From an uncultured Lentisphaerota bacterium (GTDB lineage Bacteria; Verrucomicrobiota; Kiritimatiellia; CAIQIC01), in assembly GCA_903912445.1 (NCBI GenBank), contig CAIWHP010000033.1:1-64000 (forward strand): a stretch of 64,000 nt of DNA, read 5' to 3'. Within the stretch, counting starts at the first letter, position 1. Each line of letters begins with the position of its first letter. Positions 1 to 8,790 of the stretch are shown in pieces. Below the pieces are notes generated by a model, which saw only the letters and a program-made list of their open reading frames with translations, was not told where the DNA came from and ran no database searches. Position numbers and translations under genes: made by a program.

Positions 1-928
<928 letters not shown>

Positions 929-1132
929 TTAAGTTATTACCGCAAACAGCGGCGCGGAACCTACCGAAACACCCCGCCGGATGCAAGCCGCAAGCACCGC
1001 AATGGTTTGGCGCCACGCGCGTGGTGACAGCGCAGAAACCAGCCGGGAACGGCGGCCGGGGGGCCGACGGTCCGCCGCAGGGGAAAGGCCAAGCGCGAGC
1101 CTAGCCCGTGCAGCATGCTGCTGGCTGGGTGA

Positions 1133-1924
1133 CTAGGCTGGCTTCCGGCGGCGCAGCGCCACATGACTGCGCGCCAGGGCGGCCACCGCCAGGGCTTCCG
1201 GGGTCGGCTGCAGCAGGCTCTCCAGCTTGCCGATGATGTTCCGCTGGTCGATGCGCGCGAAGGCCGGCGGATAATGGATGTCGTACACCCACGACAGCTG
1301 GATCAGTTTGAAATCTGTCAGCGACTTGATCATGGAGAACGGGACGTTGCGTTGCGCCCGGATCATGTTCACGAGTTCAGGGTTGGCCGGACCTTCGAGG
1401 GGCACGCCTAACAGGAGCTCCGGATGCTCTCCCAGCCTGTCGGACGAAACGATGTCGTGAAAGATCCTGAAGATATCCAGCTTGTCGGCGTCGCGGATCA
1501 GCCGCACAAACGGCAGGCTGTTCTGGACCACGCCGGCGGGAATTTCAATCCGGTTGTGGTGCAGGATCGCATCCCTGATGCTCTGGCCGACGGTGGTCTC
1601 GACCCCCGCCAGGACGCCTTCGCTCTCCACCACGTCCCAGCTGCGTGCAGCGTGGTTGATGGAGTGGCGGTCGGACAGCGTCTTGAATTCGACATACTGT
1701 GAAAACCGGCCGACGTCGTGCAGGATGCCGATCGCCTCCGCTGTGTTCACATCGGGAGCGGACCAGCCCATATCACAGGCCATGCCGCGCGCATCCTCCG
1801 CCACGCGCCGGCTGTGCTCGAGCTTGAGCTGGAGGAGGGGTGCCAGCTTCCCGTCCGAACCGCGGAAGCCATCCACGTAGGTGTCGAACCAGCGCTGGAT
1901 TTCCTTGAGAAAGTTCGGTTGCAT
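1133..1924 (-). CDS. HD-domain phosphohydrolase
   Basis: A 263-residue protein of the HD superfamily, whose members are metal-dependent phosphohydrolases often acting on nucleotides. The metal ligands are visible as H37, the HD pair at 69-70 (ILHDVGRF), a later LHHNR segment near 121-125 and DADK near 145-148. The open frame extends upstream to 2203, but that part is arginine- and proline-rich and looks non-coding; the start MQPNFLKEI at 1924 directly precedes the conserved domain. No strong ribosome site is seen. Its substrate is unknown. It is divergent from the glycosidase gene at 2215. Confidence 0.8.
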   Translation of the reverse strand: MQPNFLKEIQRWFDTYVDGFRGSDGKLAPLLQLKLEHSRRVAEDARGMACDMGWSAPDVNTAEAIGILHDVGRFSQYVEFKTLSDRHSINHAARSWDVVESEGVLAGVETTVGQSIRDAILHHNRIEIPAGVVQNSLPFVRLIRDADKLDIFRIFHDIVSSDRLGEHPELLLGVPLEGPANPELVNMIRAQRNVPFSMIKSLTDFKLIQLSWVYDIHYPPAFARIDQRNIIGKLESLLQPTPEALAVAALARSHVALRRRKPA

Positions 1925-2214
1925 CGGGAGCGCGAAGGATAGTCGCCGCCGGCCGAAAAACGAGTGAAAATTCCAGTGGATGCTTTGCCGGTGTGCCGAT
2001 AGACACGAGCCGGCGCAGCGATGCTGCGCCCTCCAAGCTGGAGGGCGGCGTGTCGCGCCGCCGCCGTCGCGCGCGCCGGTGTTGACTTTGCCGCGCGGAA
2101 CGTAAGACTTTGCGCGTGATATTTTCTTGTCAGCGTGCGGTTGAGAAACAACGCTTCCCTGTCGGTCGGGCGGCTTTGGTGCTGTCGGTTGTCTGTCTGG
2201 CAAGGGGGGCGCTC

Positions 2215-4422
2215 ATGGAAGGCGTTTTCAAAACAGGTTTCAGCACGTGGGCCGGATGGCTGCGGTTGCATCGGCCTGGTCGGCTGGGCTTCGGTCTCAG
2301 GTGCGCTGTGCTCGCTGGGTTGTTGTTGTTACTCACGGCGGCCCATCGCGCCGCCGCGCAGGCGGTGAATCCGGCGGGGAACGGTGCCGGGGTGGTGGAC
2401 AAGGGCGGACAGAGCCAGAGCGTCACTCCTGCGGCGGTGGTTCACGTTCCGGATTTTTCCACGGACTTGGGCGGCTATCGCACCGCCGGCCCCGGCATTG
2501 CGCTCGCCTCCGCGCCCCGTTTCAAGCCGGGTAAAGGAGAGGTCCTGAAAGTCACGGTGGCTGGCAGGAGCGGAGCGGTCAGTAGTCCCGCGTTCGTGAT
2601 TGAGCCCACAGCCCGGACAACCCGTGCCATCAAGGGCAAAGATCTGGCCTTCTGGAACGTGCGCTATTCCCTGCAGAACAAACTCACCCGCGGCACCTGC
2701 CGTGTCCGGTTGCGCATCCTCGATCCCGAGGATCCCTACGAAATCGGTTTCGAGCATTTCGGCGGTGCCGATACCGTCGTCAACGGTTTCACCTGCGTCC
2801 ACAAACCTCTGTGTGCCGTGGTCAGCACACATCCCCACAAACGCACAGCGGCCGGCGGGAATAAAGCCGAACTAAGGCTCATGTTCGATGACGCGCAAGG
2901 TGAGGTGCTCTTCAGCGACGTTCGGATCGTGACCGCAACGCCGGGTGGGGCAGGCTTCACCGACGGCGAATGGAACGCCTTCGAAACGGGCGACAGCCTT
3001 CACTATACAGGCGTGGCGGGCAATCTTTTTCAGCCAGAGTACGCTCCACAAGCGCCCGGCGGGTACGCTTCGCGGTTGGTGATGGATAGCGCCCACAAGC
3101 TGTTCCGCGCGGGCGGGTTCAACCTGGTCCGCCTCTTCACCTATTGGAATGATCGCAACGCCCATTATCCTGCCGTGCACGATCAGGCGATCATCTGGAA
3201 CTCCGACCCGGCGGGCGGCTCGGGTAATTATGAAGCCTCCCTGAATCAGCTCCTCGAGAACATTGATAACGTGGCCTACTACGGTCTCCGGACCCAACTG
3301 TGTCTCCGCGGCTCCCCGGATTGGTCCCATCCGCGGCACCGCAACAATCACGACAAAGCCCTCCGCGAGGGCCCCGCTCCTTTCGCCAACCCCGGCAACC
3401 ATAATGGGGTGGGCGATCCCTATCCTGGGCCGCACTACGTTCACGACCGGCATTGGCTTTATCCTCCGGACGATTGGAAAATGTGGCGCGCTTTCGCCGC
3501 GCAACTCGCCGCCAAACTCAAAGGCCGGGGGCTCCTTTATGAAGTCATGAACGAAATCGACATGCCCGATCAAGATGCCTTGATCGGCGGTTATAAAGCC
3601 TATGCGCTCTGGTTCAAAAATTTCTACGAAACCGTCAAGCCGATCGACCCCGAGGCCACGGTGCTGGTCGCGGACGCAGGGAAGATGCTGCCGGCGCTGA
3701 TCGCTGAGGGCGTCCTGCAGTACGCCGATGGCGTTGCCTTCCATCTATACTCCGGCGAACTTTCTTCCGTTCGCGCCATGGTGCAATCTGCCGGGCGCAA
3801 GACGCACCTATATATGAGCGAATACATGAAAATGAAAGCGCCGTATGACCCCGCGCTGTGCCTGAAAAACATGACCCGACAGCAGGTGCTCTGGAACGCC
3901 TTCAGCACGATGAACTACCGGCCCTTCTCCAAAATATTGACGCTCGCCGGCGCTGACGGGCAACCGGTCTACGGCGACAAACCCGCGGGCTGGGGCGACC
4001 GTATTTGCCTGACAACAAACTATAATGACTGGGGCACCTACAACGGCGTTTTGCTGCCGGGCGACCGCGAAGGAAACGGTGGCGATCGCATCCGGGCGGA
4101 AGTCCTCTGCGAGCCGCAGATGACCTGTGCTTCCGTTCAGACCGTCACGTTGCGCGCCACCAATCTTTCCCAGACGACGTTTCACGATGTCTGCCTCTGG
4201 CCCGTGGGTTTCGTGGAAAACCTCGGCTTCGACAGGGACTGCATCCGTGCCGCCGACGTGCGCTTGACCACGTTTGCGCCGGGACAAACACACACCATCA
4301 CCCTGCGCGTCAAACCCTGCGCCACGCGTTACCCGGCCGCGGGCGTGTATGAAATCGGCCTCGCGATTGTCAACCGGGAGGCCAAACACTCCCTGGCCCT
4401 CAAGCCACTAACCTTGCGTTAA
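2215..4422 (+). CDS. Secreted clan-A glycoside hydrolase
   Basis: A 735-residue exported protein. After about 25 residues a hydrophobic stretch (AVLAGLLLLLTAA) ends at an Ala-rich cleavage site, so the enzyme is probably periplasmic or extracellular. The middle of the protein resembles a TIM-barrel retaining glycosidase: a candidate acid/base glutamate sits in YEVMNEID near residue 447, and a candidate nucleophile in YMSEYMK near residue 535. The C-terminal 130 residues look like a beta-sandwich. The start at 2215 was chosen because a GGGGGG-rich ribosome site precedes it and the signal peptide follows; the longer frame from 2110 lacks these. Family and substrate cannot be fixed from sequence alone. 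Confidence 0.75.
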   Translation: MEGVFKTGFSTWAGWLRLHRPGRLGFGLRCAVLAGLLLLLTAAHRAAAQAVNPAGNGAGVVDKGGQSQSVTPAAVVHVPDFSTDLGGYRTAGPGIALASAPRFKPGKGEVLKVTVAGRSGAVSSPAFVIEPTARTTRAIKGKDLAFWNVRYSLQNKLTRGTCRVRLRILDPEDPYEIGFEHFGGADTVVNGFTCVHKPLCAVVSTHPHKRTAAGGNKAELRLMFDDAQGEVLFSDVRIVTATPGGAGFTDGEWNAFETGDSLHYTGVAGNLFQPEYAPQAPGGYASRLVMDSAHKLFRAGGFNLVRLFTYWNDRNAHYPAVHDQAIIWNSDPAGGSGNYEASLNQLLENIDNVAYYGLRTQLCLRGSPDWSHPRHRNNHDKALREGPAPFANPGNHNGVGDPYPGPHYVHDRHWLYPPDDWKMWRAFAAQLAAKLKGRGLLYEVMNEIDMPDQDALIGGYKAYALWFKNFYETVKPIDPEATVLVADAGKMLPALIAEGVLQYADGVAFHLYSGELSSVRAMVQSAGRKTHLYMSEYMKMKAPYDPALCLKNMTRQQVLWNAFSTMNYRPFSKILTLAGADGQPVYGDKPAGWGDRICLTTNYNDWGTYNGVLLPGDREGNGGDRIRAEVLCEPQMTCASVQTVTLRATNLSQTTFHDVCLWPVGFVENLGFDRDCIRAADVRLTTFAPGQTHTITLRVKPCATRYPAAGVYEIGLAIVNREAKHSLALKPLTLR

Positions 4423-4775
4423 ATCTGATCCACGCCAGCCTGTGCCCTCCGTTTGCTTTGTAGGGGCGCAGCTTGCTGCGCCCAGTGCGCTTTGCACGCG
4501 GAGCGTACGGCCGCAGCAGGAGAAACGCCCGGCGCGGGCCTGGCGCCTGCAACCGGACTATTGGCATGGAAACGTGGTCGTTGTACGGCGGCAAGAGTGC
4601 CGCCGCTCCCAACAGCGCCTATCTGAGGCGCGGACCCAGGTTGCGCGGAGCGCTATCCCACGGGTTGCTAGCGCAAGGCTGTAGGCCGAGTCTCCGGCTC
4701 GGCGCACCCGCACGCCGCCAAGCCCGAACGCCCTCGCGGTCGCTGCACCTCTTGCCCCGCCTGCTTCCAGTTCAC
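4423..4775. repeat. Intergenic region with three REP-like palindromes
   Basis: This 353-base stretch has no credible gene. It holds three GC-rich palindromes with similar heads: GTAGGGGCGCAG... at 4460-4483, GTACGGCGGCAAG... at 4583-4605 and GTAGGCCGAGTC... at 4681-4703. Each is a tetranucleotide GTAG or GTAC followed directly by a hairpin of 8-11 base pairs. The first and third share their sequences with copies near 19.5, 20.7 and 42.9 kb. Confidence 0.75.
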
Positions 4776-4868
4776 TCACCAGTTCATATTCACGAGCGGC
4801 AGCACTTTCCAGAAGCCGGCCTTTTCGGTGGCGATGTAGAGCAGTCCGGGTCGCAGGTCGATGCGCTG
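4776..4868 (-). pseudogene. C-terminal remnant of a second copy of the repeat surface protein
   Basis: Read on the minus strand this segment ends LYIATEKAGFWKVLPLVNMNW and a stop. The intact gene at 5467-6084 ends LNIATEKAGPWKVLPLVNMNW and a stop. DNA identity continues past the stop codon (CCTGCTTCCAGTTCACT is shared). No start or body of this copy is present: upstream lies the toxin gene. It is therefore a duplicated 3' end left after loss of the rest. Confidence 0.85.
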
Positions 4869-4895
4869 CTTGTCAAGACCCGGTTCCCGTTGGGG

Positions 4896-5192
4896 TCAGA
4901 TCTGCTCCTGCCAATGTCGCGGATCGCGTTTGGCGTGAAAAACGGCGAGCACTACGATGCGTGTCGGTTCCTCGACGAAGAGGAGTGCATAGGGGAAGCG
5001 GCGCGTGAGGGCGCGGTGGATGATTTTATGGACAACGGGAAAACGCTGCGGTTGACGCGCGGCAGCTTGGATCGCCGCATCCAAGGAGAGCAGAAATTCA
5101 GCGCCAAGGCCCGGCACACAACCTTCGTACCAGGCGATGGCTCCGGCGATTTCTGCTTCCGCCGCGGAACGGATGAGAATGCTGCGAGTCAT
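4896..5192 (-). CDS. ParE/RelE-family toxin
   Basis: A 98-residue protein starting MTRSILIRSAAEAEI and containing the RelE/ParE superfamily pattern: an AxAEI helix followed by AIAWYEG, then a strand ending LLFVEEPTRIVVLAVFHAKRDP. Family members are toxins that inhibit gyrase or cleave mRNA on ribosomes. Its ATG overlaps the stop of the antitoxin gene (ATGA at 5189-5192), which decides the start and indicates translational coupling. A longer frame from 5228 would start inside the antitoxin gene. Confidence 0.88.
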   Translation of the reverse strand: MTRSILIRSAAEAEIAGAIAWYEGCVPGLGAEFLLSLDAAIQAAARQPQRFPVVHKIIHRALTRRFPYALLFVEEPTRIVVLAVFHAKRDPRHWQEQI

Positions 5193-5410
5193 GGACGTTT
5201 GGCGAACTGCTCTCGCACCAATCCCCAAGGCTTACCTTCTGTGGGGTTGCGGTGATAGGCAGCCAAACGGGAATCCAGTTCGGCTTTCTGCGCTTCCGTC
5301 AGCGCAAGCGTCTCCGGCATTTCCAGAATGCTGTCCCAGATATCCTCGACGAGTTGCACGCGCTCCGAGAGGCTCAAGCCCAGAACATCGGCTTTGACCA
5401 TCGTATTCAT
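5189..5410 (-). CDS. Antitoxin, addiction-module component family
   Basis: A 73-residue protein starting MNTMVKADVLGLSLSERVQ. The pattern LSxxERxxLVEDIWDSI followed by LTEAQKAELDSRLAAY and a C-terminal toxin-binding tail is typical of the small addiction-module antitoxins encoded just before a RelE/ParE toxin. It neutralises the toxin encoded immediately downstream and probably represses the pair's own promoter. GGAG lies 8 bases before the ATG at 5410. Confidence 0.88.
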   Translation of the reverse strand: MNTMVKADVLGLSLSERVQLVEDIWDSILEMPETLALTEAQKAELDSRLAAYHRNPTEGKPWGLVREQFAKRP

Positions 5411-5466
5411 AACGTTGTCTCCACGCGGCACAGTCTAACCTCTTGTCTCGCCTGCTTCCAGTTCAC

Positions 5467-6084
5467 TTACCAATTCATATTCACGAGCGGCAGCACCTTC
5501 CACGGGCCGGCTTTTTCGGTGGCGATGTTCAGCAGGCCGAGTTGCAGGCCGTTGAGCTGGCCGGTGATGTTGATGACGCCCATTTGCAAGCCGGTCATTT
5601 TCGTGGCGCGGTTGAAGATACCGAACTGTCCGCCTTCCACTTCCTCGGCCCAGCTCACCAGCAGGGCGAATTGATAGGAGACTTTGCTGCGCGAGACGTT
5701 CAGCAGGAAGGCATCCTGCGTGCCGCTGACTTCGCCGCCGGCCCAATTGATCAAGCCGACTTCGCTGCCCGCGACCTTGCCGCCGGCCCAATTCACCAGA
5801 CCCATGTTGAAGCCCGTCAAATCGCCGCCGACGAGGTTCACGAGGCCAAGCTGCAGGCCGCGATGATTTTTCGCCGTGTAGTTGACCGGGCCGAGGTCCA
5901 TGCCGTTGACGTTTGCGTTCGCGCCCCAGAGCAGATTCAAACGCAGGCCGTTGATGGAATGCTCTGGCGCGACCAGTGCCACCGGTGAAGCCAGCGCGAG
6001 CTGGAAAGGATAGGCGGGCGGCTCGGCGGCCAGCGCGCCAACGCCAAAACATAGGAACGCAGCGGTCCTCCAGACAGTTTTCAT
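5467..6084 (-). CDS. Secreted protein with GLxxGLxN-type surface repeats
   Basis: A 205-residue exported protein with an N-terminal signal peptide (FLCFGVGALAA). The mature part is built of about ten imperfect repeats of roughly 16-22 residues around the pattern GLQLGLVN, GFNMGLVN, GSEVGLIN, GGQFGIFN, GLQMGVIN. Such regular Gly-hydrophobic-Asn repeats suggest a beta-helix or stacked-strand fold at the cell surface. They resemble the family annotated as surface repeat proteins in spirochaetes and Bacteroidetes. The function is unknown. The 3' end is duplicated at 4776-4868. Confidence 0.75.
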   Translation of the reverse strand: MKTVWRTAAFLCFGVGALAAEPPAYPFQLALASPVALVAPEHSINGLRLNLLWGANANVNGMDLGPVNYTAKNHRGLQLGLVNLVGGDLTGFNMGLVNWAGGKVAGSEVGLINWAGGEVSGTQDAFLLNVSRSKVSYQFALLVSWAEEVEGGQFGIFNRATKMTGLQMGVINITGQLNGLQLGLLNIATEKAGPWKVLPLVNMNW

Positions 6085-6131
6085 GACCGCAGCCTAGGAA
6101 CCCGGCCGGCGCCGGTCAAGTTTTCTCTGCC

Positions 6132-6159
6132 TTGCAAAAAGGCGGCGAAGGGCTAGTCT
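6132..6159 (+). promoter_or_regulatory. Probable sigma-70-type promoter of the rhomboid gene
   Basis: TTGCAA at 6132-6137 and TAGTCT at 6154-6159 are 16 bases apart. The ATG at 6166 lies 6 bases after the -10 box, so the transcript would be leaderless or nearly so; no ribosome-binding site is present. Confidence 0.5.
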
Positions 6160-6165
6160 CGCGCC

Positions 6166-7104
6166 ATGGACTGGAGAACTTTTTTTGACCGGCTGGGCTT
6201 GAACGGGGTGGCGTGGCAGTGGCGGATCATCCGCTGGCAAAATGCCTGGGCGAACCGCGTGGAGCGGTGGCGTGGCGGCCGCCAGCATGTGGTCTATCAG
6301 CACAAGGTCTGTCCGCATTGCGGCGCGTTGGTCGACCGCGGCGATGCGGCGTGCATGCGCTGTGGCACCGCTGTCGGCTCGTGGCGTGGTCAGGCGTTTA
6401 TGCGCACGCTCGGCCTGGTGCTGCCGGCCTGGTGTCCGCTGACGGCGCTGTTGATGGGTGCCAATATCGTCTGGTTCGCTCTGACCGTCCTCCTGTTCGG
6501 CCTGCGGGGCCTGATTGAACCGGACCCCGCGACGCTGGTGCAGATGGGCGCGCTGGTGCCTCGGTTTTTCTGGCAGGGCGCCTACTGGCAGCTGATCACG
6601 TACGGTTATGAGCACGGCGGGCTGCTGCACATCGTCTTCAACATGGTGACCCTGTCGCAGGTGGGGCCGTTCCTCGAACGGCAGTTCGGCGGCAAGCGGT
6701 TTTTCACGGTCTATACGCTGGCGCTGATCGGCGGCGGTCTGGCGGATGTGCTCTTCCGCGGCGGGGCGGTCATCATGATCGTCGGCGCTTCCGGCGCGCT
6801 GTTCGGGCTGATCGGGCTGGGCACGAGCTTCGCGCATTTCTATGGTGGCGCGCAGGGTCACGAGCAACGCAATTTCTTTCTGAAGTGGGCGCTGTACGGC
6901 TTCGTGTTCGGTGCGCTGGTCGGCGCGGACAACGTGGCGCACGCCGGCGGCTTCGTCGTGGGCGCGGCGCTCGGCTGGGTGCTGGAGCGGGAGCAGCGCC
7001 GGGGCGGCGCGCGCGCCGGCCGGGTGTGGACCGCGGCCGCCGCGGGGCTGGCGGTGCTGACGCTGGCGGCCTTTATCTGGATGCTGCTCGCCCGGCTGGC
7101 ATAA
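6166..7104 (+). CDS. Rhomboid-family intramembrane serine protease with N-terminal zinc ribbon
   Basis: A 312-residue membrane protein. Residues 49-66 form a zinc ribbon (CPHC...CMRC). Six or seven hydrophobic segments follow. The rhomboid signature is complete: H155 and N159 in LLHIVFNM, the catalytic serine S209 in GASGALFG, and the catalytic histidine H259 in NVAHAGG. These enzymes cleave transmembrane substrates within the lipid bilayer. The substrate is unknown. The ATG at 6166 fits a leaderless promoter. Confidence 0.93.
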   Translation: MDWRTFFDRLGLNGVAWQWRIIRWQNAWANRVERWRGGRQHVVYQHKVCPHCGALVDRGDAACMRCGTAVGSWRGQAFMRTLGLVLPAWCPLTALLMGANIVWFALTVLLFGLRGLIEPDPATLVQMGALVPRFFWQGAYWQLITYGYEHGGLLHIVFNMVTLSQVGPFLERQFGGKRFFTVYTLALIGGGLADVLFRGGAVIMIVGASGALFGLIGLGTSFAHFYGGAQGHEQRNFFLKWALYGFVFGALVGADNVAHAGGFVVGAALGWVLEREQRRGGARAGRVWTAAAAGLAVLTLAAFIWMLLARLA

Positions 7105-7118
7105 TTTGCTGCGCTTAT

Positions 7119-7147
7119 TTGACAGGGTGGGGGGTGCGTGCTACTTT
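7119..7147 (+). promoter_or_regulatory. Sigma-70-type promoter for the PilZ-like/PilT pair
   Basis: TTGACA at 7119-7124 and TACTTT at 7142-7147 are separated by 17 bases. The start codon at 7167 is 19 bases after the -10 box. This is the strongest promoter match in the region and overlaps no gene. Confidence 0.6.
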
Positions 7148-7166
7148 GCGGCCCGGGATTTCCTTT

Positions 7167-7565
7167 ATGAAAAAACGTAGTACGTCGGGCGGGGCGAAAC
7201 GCGTGTCCAGCAAGCGCAAGAAGTCAGTGGTCAGAATGCCGGTCGCGGTCCAGGTGGGGCGGCAGCCATCGGTGTTGCAGCCAGGTGAAAAGTTTCGGGT
7301 GTGCCCGCTCGGGGTGCAATTCTATTCGCCGACGAAGCTCGCCGACTTCGCCGTAATGGATTTTCAGATGCAGGTGGCGCAGACCGGGGCTGCGCCTGCC
7401 ACCGTCTCCTGCTCCGGCGTCGTGGTGCACTGCCAGAAGGAAAAAGACTCCAGCCTCTATCGCGTCTGGGTGAAATTTATGGACCTCGCCAAGGAAGCCA
7501 GCGCGAACATCAAGTGCGCGGCCAAGAGCGCGGATGCGATATGTCCTCATTGCGAGAACTTCTAA
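7167..7565 (+). CDS. PilZ-domain-like protein
   Basis: A 132-residue protein with a basic N-terminus (KKRSTSGGAKR...SKRKKS) and a C-terminal beta-rich domain, with SGVVVHCQKE and YRVWVKFMDL resembling the strands of PilZ domains. The full c-di-GMP binding motif RxxxR with D/NxSxxG is not seen, so it may not bind the nucleotide. A C-terminal CPHC is present. It overlaps the following pilus ATPase gene by 25 bases, which suggests a shared role in surface motility or secretion. The ATG at 7167 follows the promoter at 7119-7147. Confidence 0.6.
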   Translation: MKKRSTSGGAKRVSSKRKKSVVRMPVAVQVGRQPSVLQPGEKFRVCPLGVQFYSPTKLADFAVMDFQMQVAQTGAAPATVSCSGVVVHCQKEKDSSLYRVWVKFMDLAKEASANIKCAAKSADAICPHCENF

Positions 7566-8632
7566 CCGCCGCCGTCGCCCAGGGCGCCGCCGATGTCCAC
7601 CTCAAGCTGGGTCAGCCGCCGATTTTTCGTGTGCACGGCGAACTGGTCGCCCAGACCTTCCAGGCCCTGACCGCCGCCCAACTCGAAGCCATCGCCCAGG
7701 ACCTCATCCCGTCGCACGTCCGCCAGCAGTACGCGACGCACCACGAGACGGACTTTTCGCACCAGGAGGAGGGCGTCGGCCGGTTCCGCGCCACGGTGTT
7801 CAACACCCAGATGGTGCCCGCGTTCGCCTTGCGCTACGTCAAGACCACCATCCCCTCGTTTGCCGAGCTCGGCCTGCCGCCCATCCTCCAGCAGATCGCG
7901 CACACGCAGCGCGGCATCGTGCTCGCCGCCGGCACCACCGGCAGCGGCAAGTCCACCACGCTGGCCGCGCTCGTCGAGTGCATCAACCAGACCCGCAAGC
8001 GGCGCATTATCACCATCGAGGACCCGGTCGAGTTCCTGTTCACCGACGCCCGGTCGGTCATCTCGCAGCGCGAGGTCGGCCTCGACACGCCCTCGTTCAA
8101 TGACGGCCTCCGCCATGTGTTGCGCCAGGACCCGGACATCATCATGATTGGCGAAATGCGCGATGCCGAAAGCTTTAGCGCCGCGCTGCAGGCCTCCGAA
8201 ACCGGCCACCTGATCTTCAGCACCCTGCACACCGATACCGCCGGCCAGTCGGTATCGCGCATCCTGAACTTCTTCCCGCCGGACCAGCGCGACCAGGTCC
8301 GCATGAGCCTGACGACCAACCTGCAGGCGGTGATCTGCCAGCGCCTCGTCCCTGCCAACAAGGGCGGGGTGGTGCCCGCTGTGGAGATCATGCTGAGCAC
8401 GCCGACGGTGCGGAAGATGATGGAGAAGAACGCCCTCGAAAAGCTGCCCGCCGCCATCGAGACCGGCGGCGAGGACGGCATGCAGACGTTCAACCAGGCG
8501 CTCTACGCGCTGATCAAGGCGGGCGTCGTCAGCGAGCAGAACGGCCTGCAGTACGCGAGCAATCCCGAGGCGCTCAAGATGAACCTCAAGGGCATCTTCC
8601 TCGACGAGGCCCGCCGCATCCTCAGCGCCTGA
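7541..8632 (+). CDS. pilT: PilT-type pilus retraction ATPase
   Basis: A 363-residue cytoplasmic hexameric ATPase that powers type IV pilus retraction. Visible motifs are the Walker A GTTGSGKS at 131-138, an Asp box in IITIEDPVEF, Walker B in DIIMIGEMRD and the His box STLHTDTAGQ. Length and the N-terminal PAS-like half agree with PilT rather than the longer PilB. The start MSSLRELL lies inside the 3' end of the preceding gene (25-base overlap). No other pilus genes are in this window. Confidence 0.92.
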   Translation: MSSLRELLTAAVAQGAADVHLKLGQPPIFRVHGELVAQTFQALTAAQLEAIAQDLIPSHVRQQYATHHETDFSHQEEGVGRFRATVFNTQMVPAFALRYVKTTIPSFAELGLPPILQQIAHTQRGIVLAAGTTGSGKSTTLAALVECINQTRKRRIITIEDPVEFLFTDARSVISQREVGLDTPSFNDGLRHVLRQDPDIIMIGEMRDAESFSAALQASETGHLIFSTLHTDTAGQSVSRILNFFPPDQRDQVRMSLTTNLQAVICQRLVPANKGGVVPAVEIMLSTPTVRKMMEKNALEKLPAAIETGGEDGMQTFNQALYALIKAGVVSEQNGLQYASNPEALKMNLKGIFLDEARRILSA

Positions 8633-8680
8633 CCGGCCGCCCCCGCGCGGGGCCGCGCCCCCATTCCGCCATGTTCGGCG

Positions 8681-8709
8681 TTGCTTTGCCCGGGACGGGC
8701 CACTACAAT
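8681..8709 (+). promoter_or_regulatory. Probable promoter of aspS
   Basis: TTGCTT at 8681-8686 and TACAAT at 8704-8709 are 17 bases apart. The predicted transcript start near 8716 is just before a large inverted repeat, so the message would begin with a hairpin. Confidence 0.55.
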
Positions 8710-8717
8710 TCGCCGCC

Positions 8718-8756
8718 TTTTTCCAAGTCCGCCTGAGGCGGGAAGAGCTTGGAAAA
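8718..8756 (+). repeat. TTCCAA/TTGGAA-type inverted repeat in the aspS leader
   Basis: Outer arms TTTTCCAAG (8718-8727 region) and CTTGGAAAA (8748-8756) enclose an inner palindrome TCCGCCTGAGGCGGGA. The arms match the window-wide motif TTTCCAANNNTTGGAAA, but here the spacer is expanded. The hairpin lies between the promoter and the ribosome-binding site of aspS and could act on mRNA stability or translation. Confidence 0.7.
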
Positions 8757-8790
8757 GCGCCGGACTATACCGGAAAACGGGAGCACTAGC

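Noticed and set aside
4423-4775. Possible small gene after the GH gene
   Set aside because: All frames are interrupted or read through palindromes; no ribosome site.
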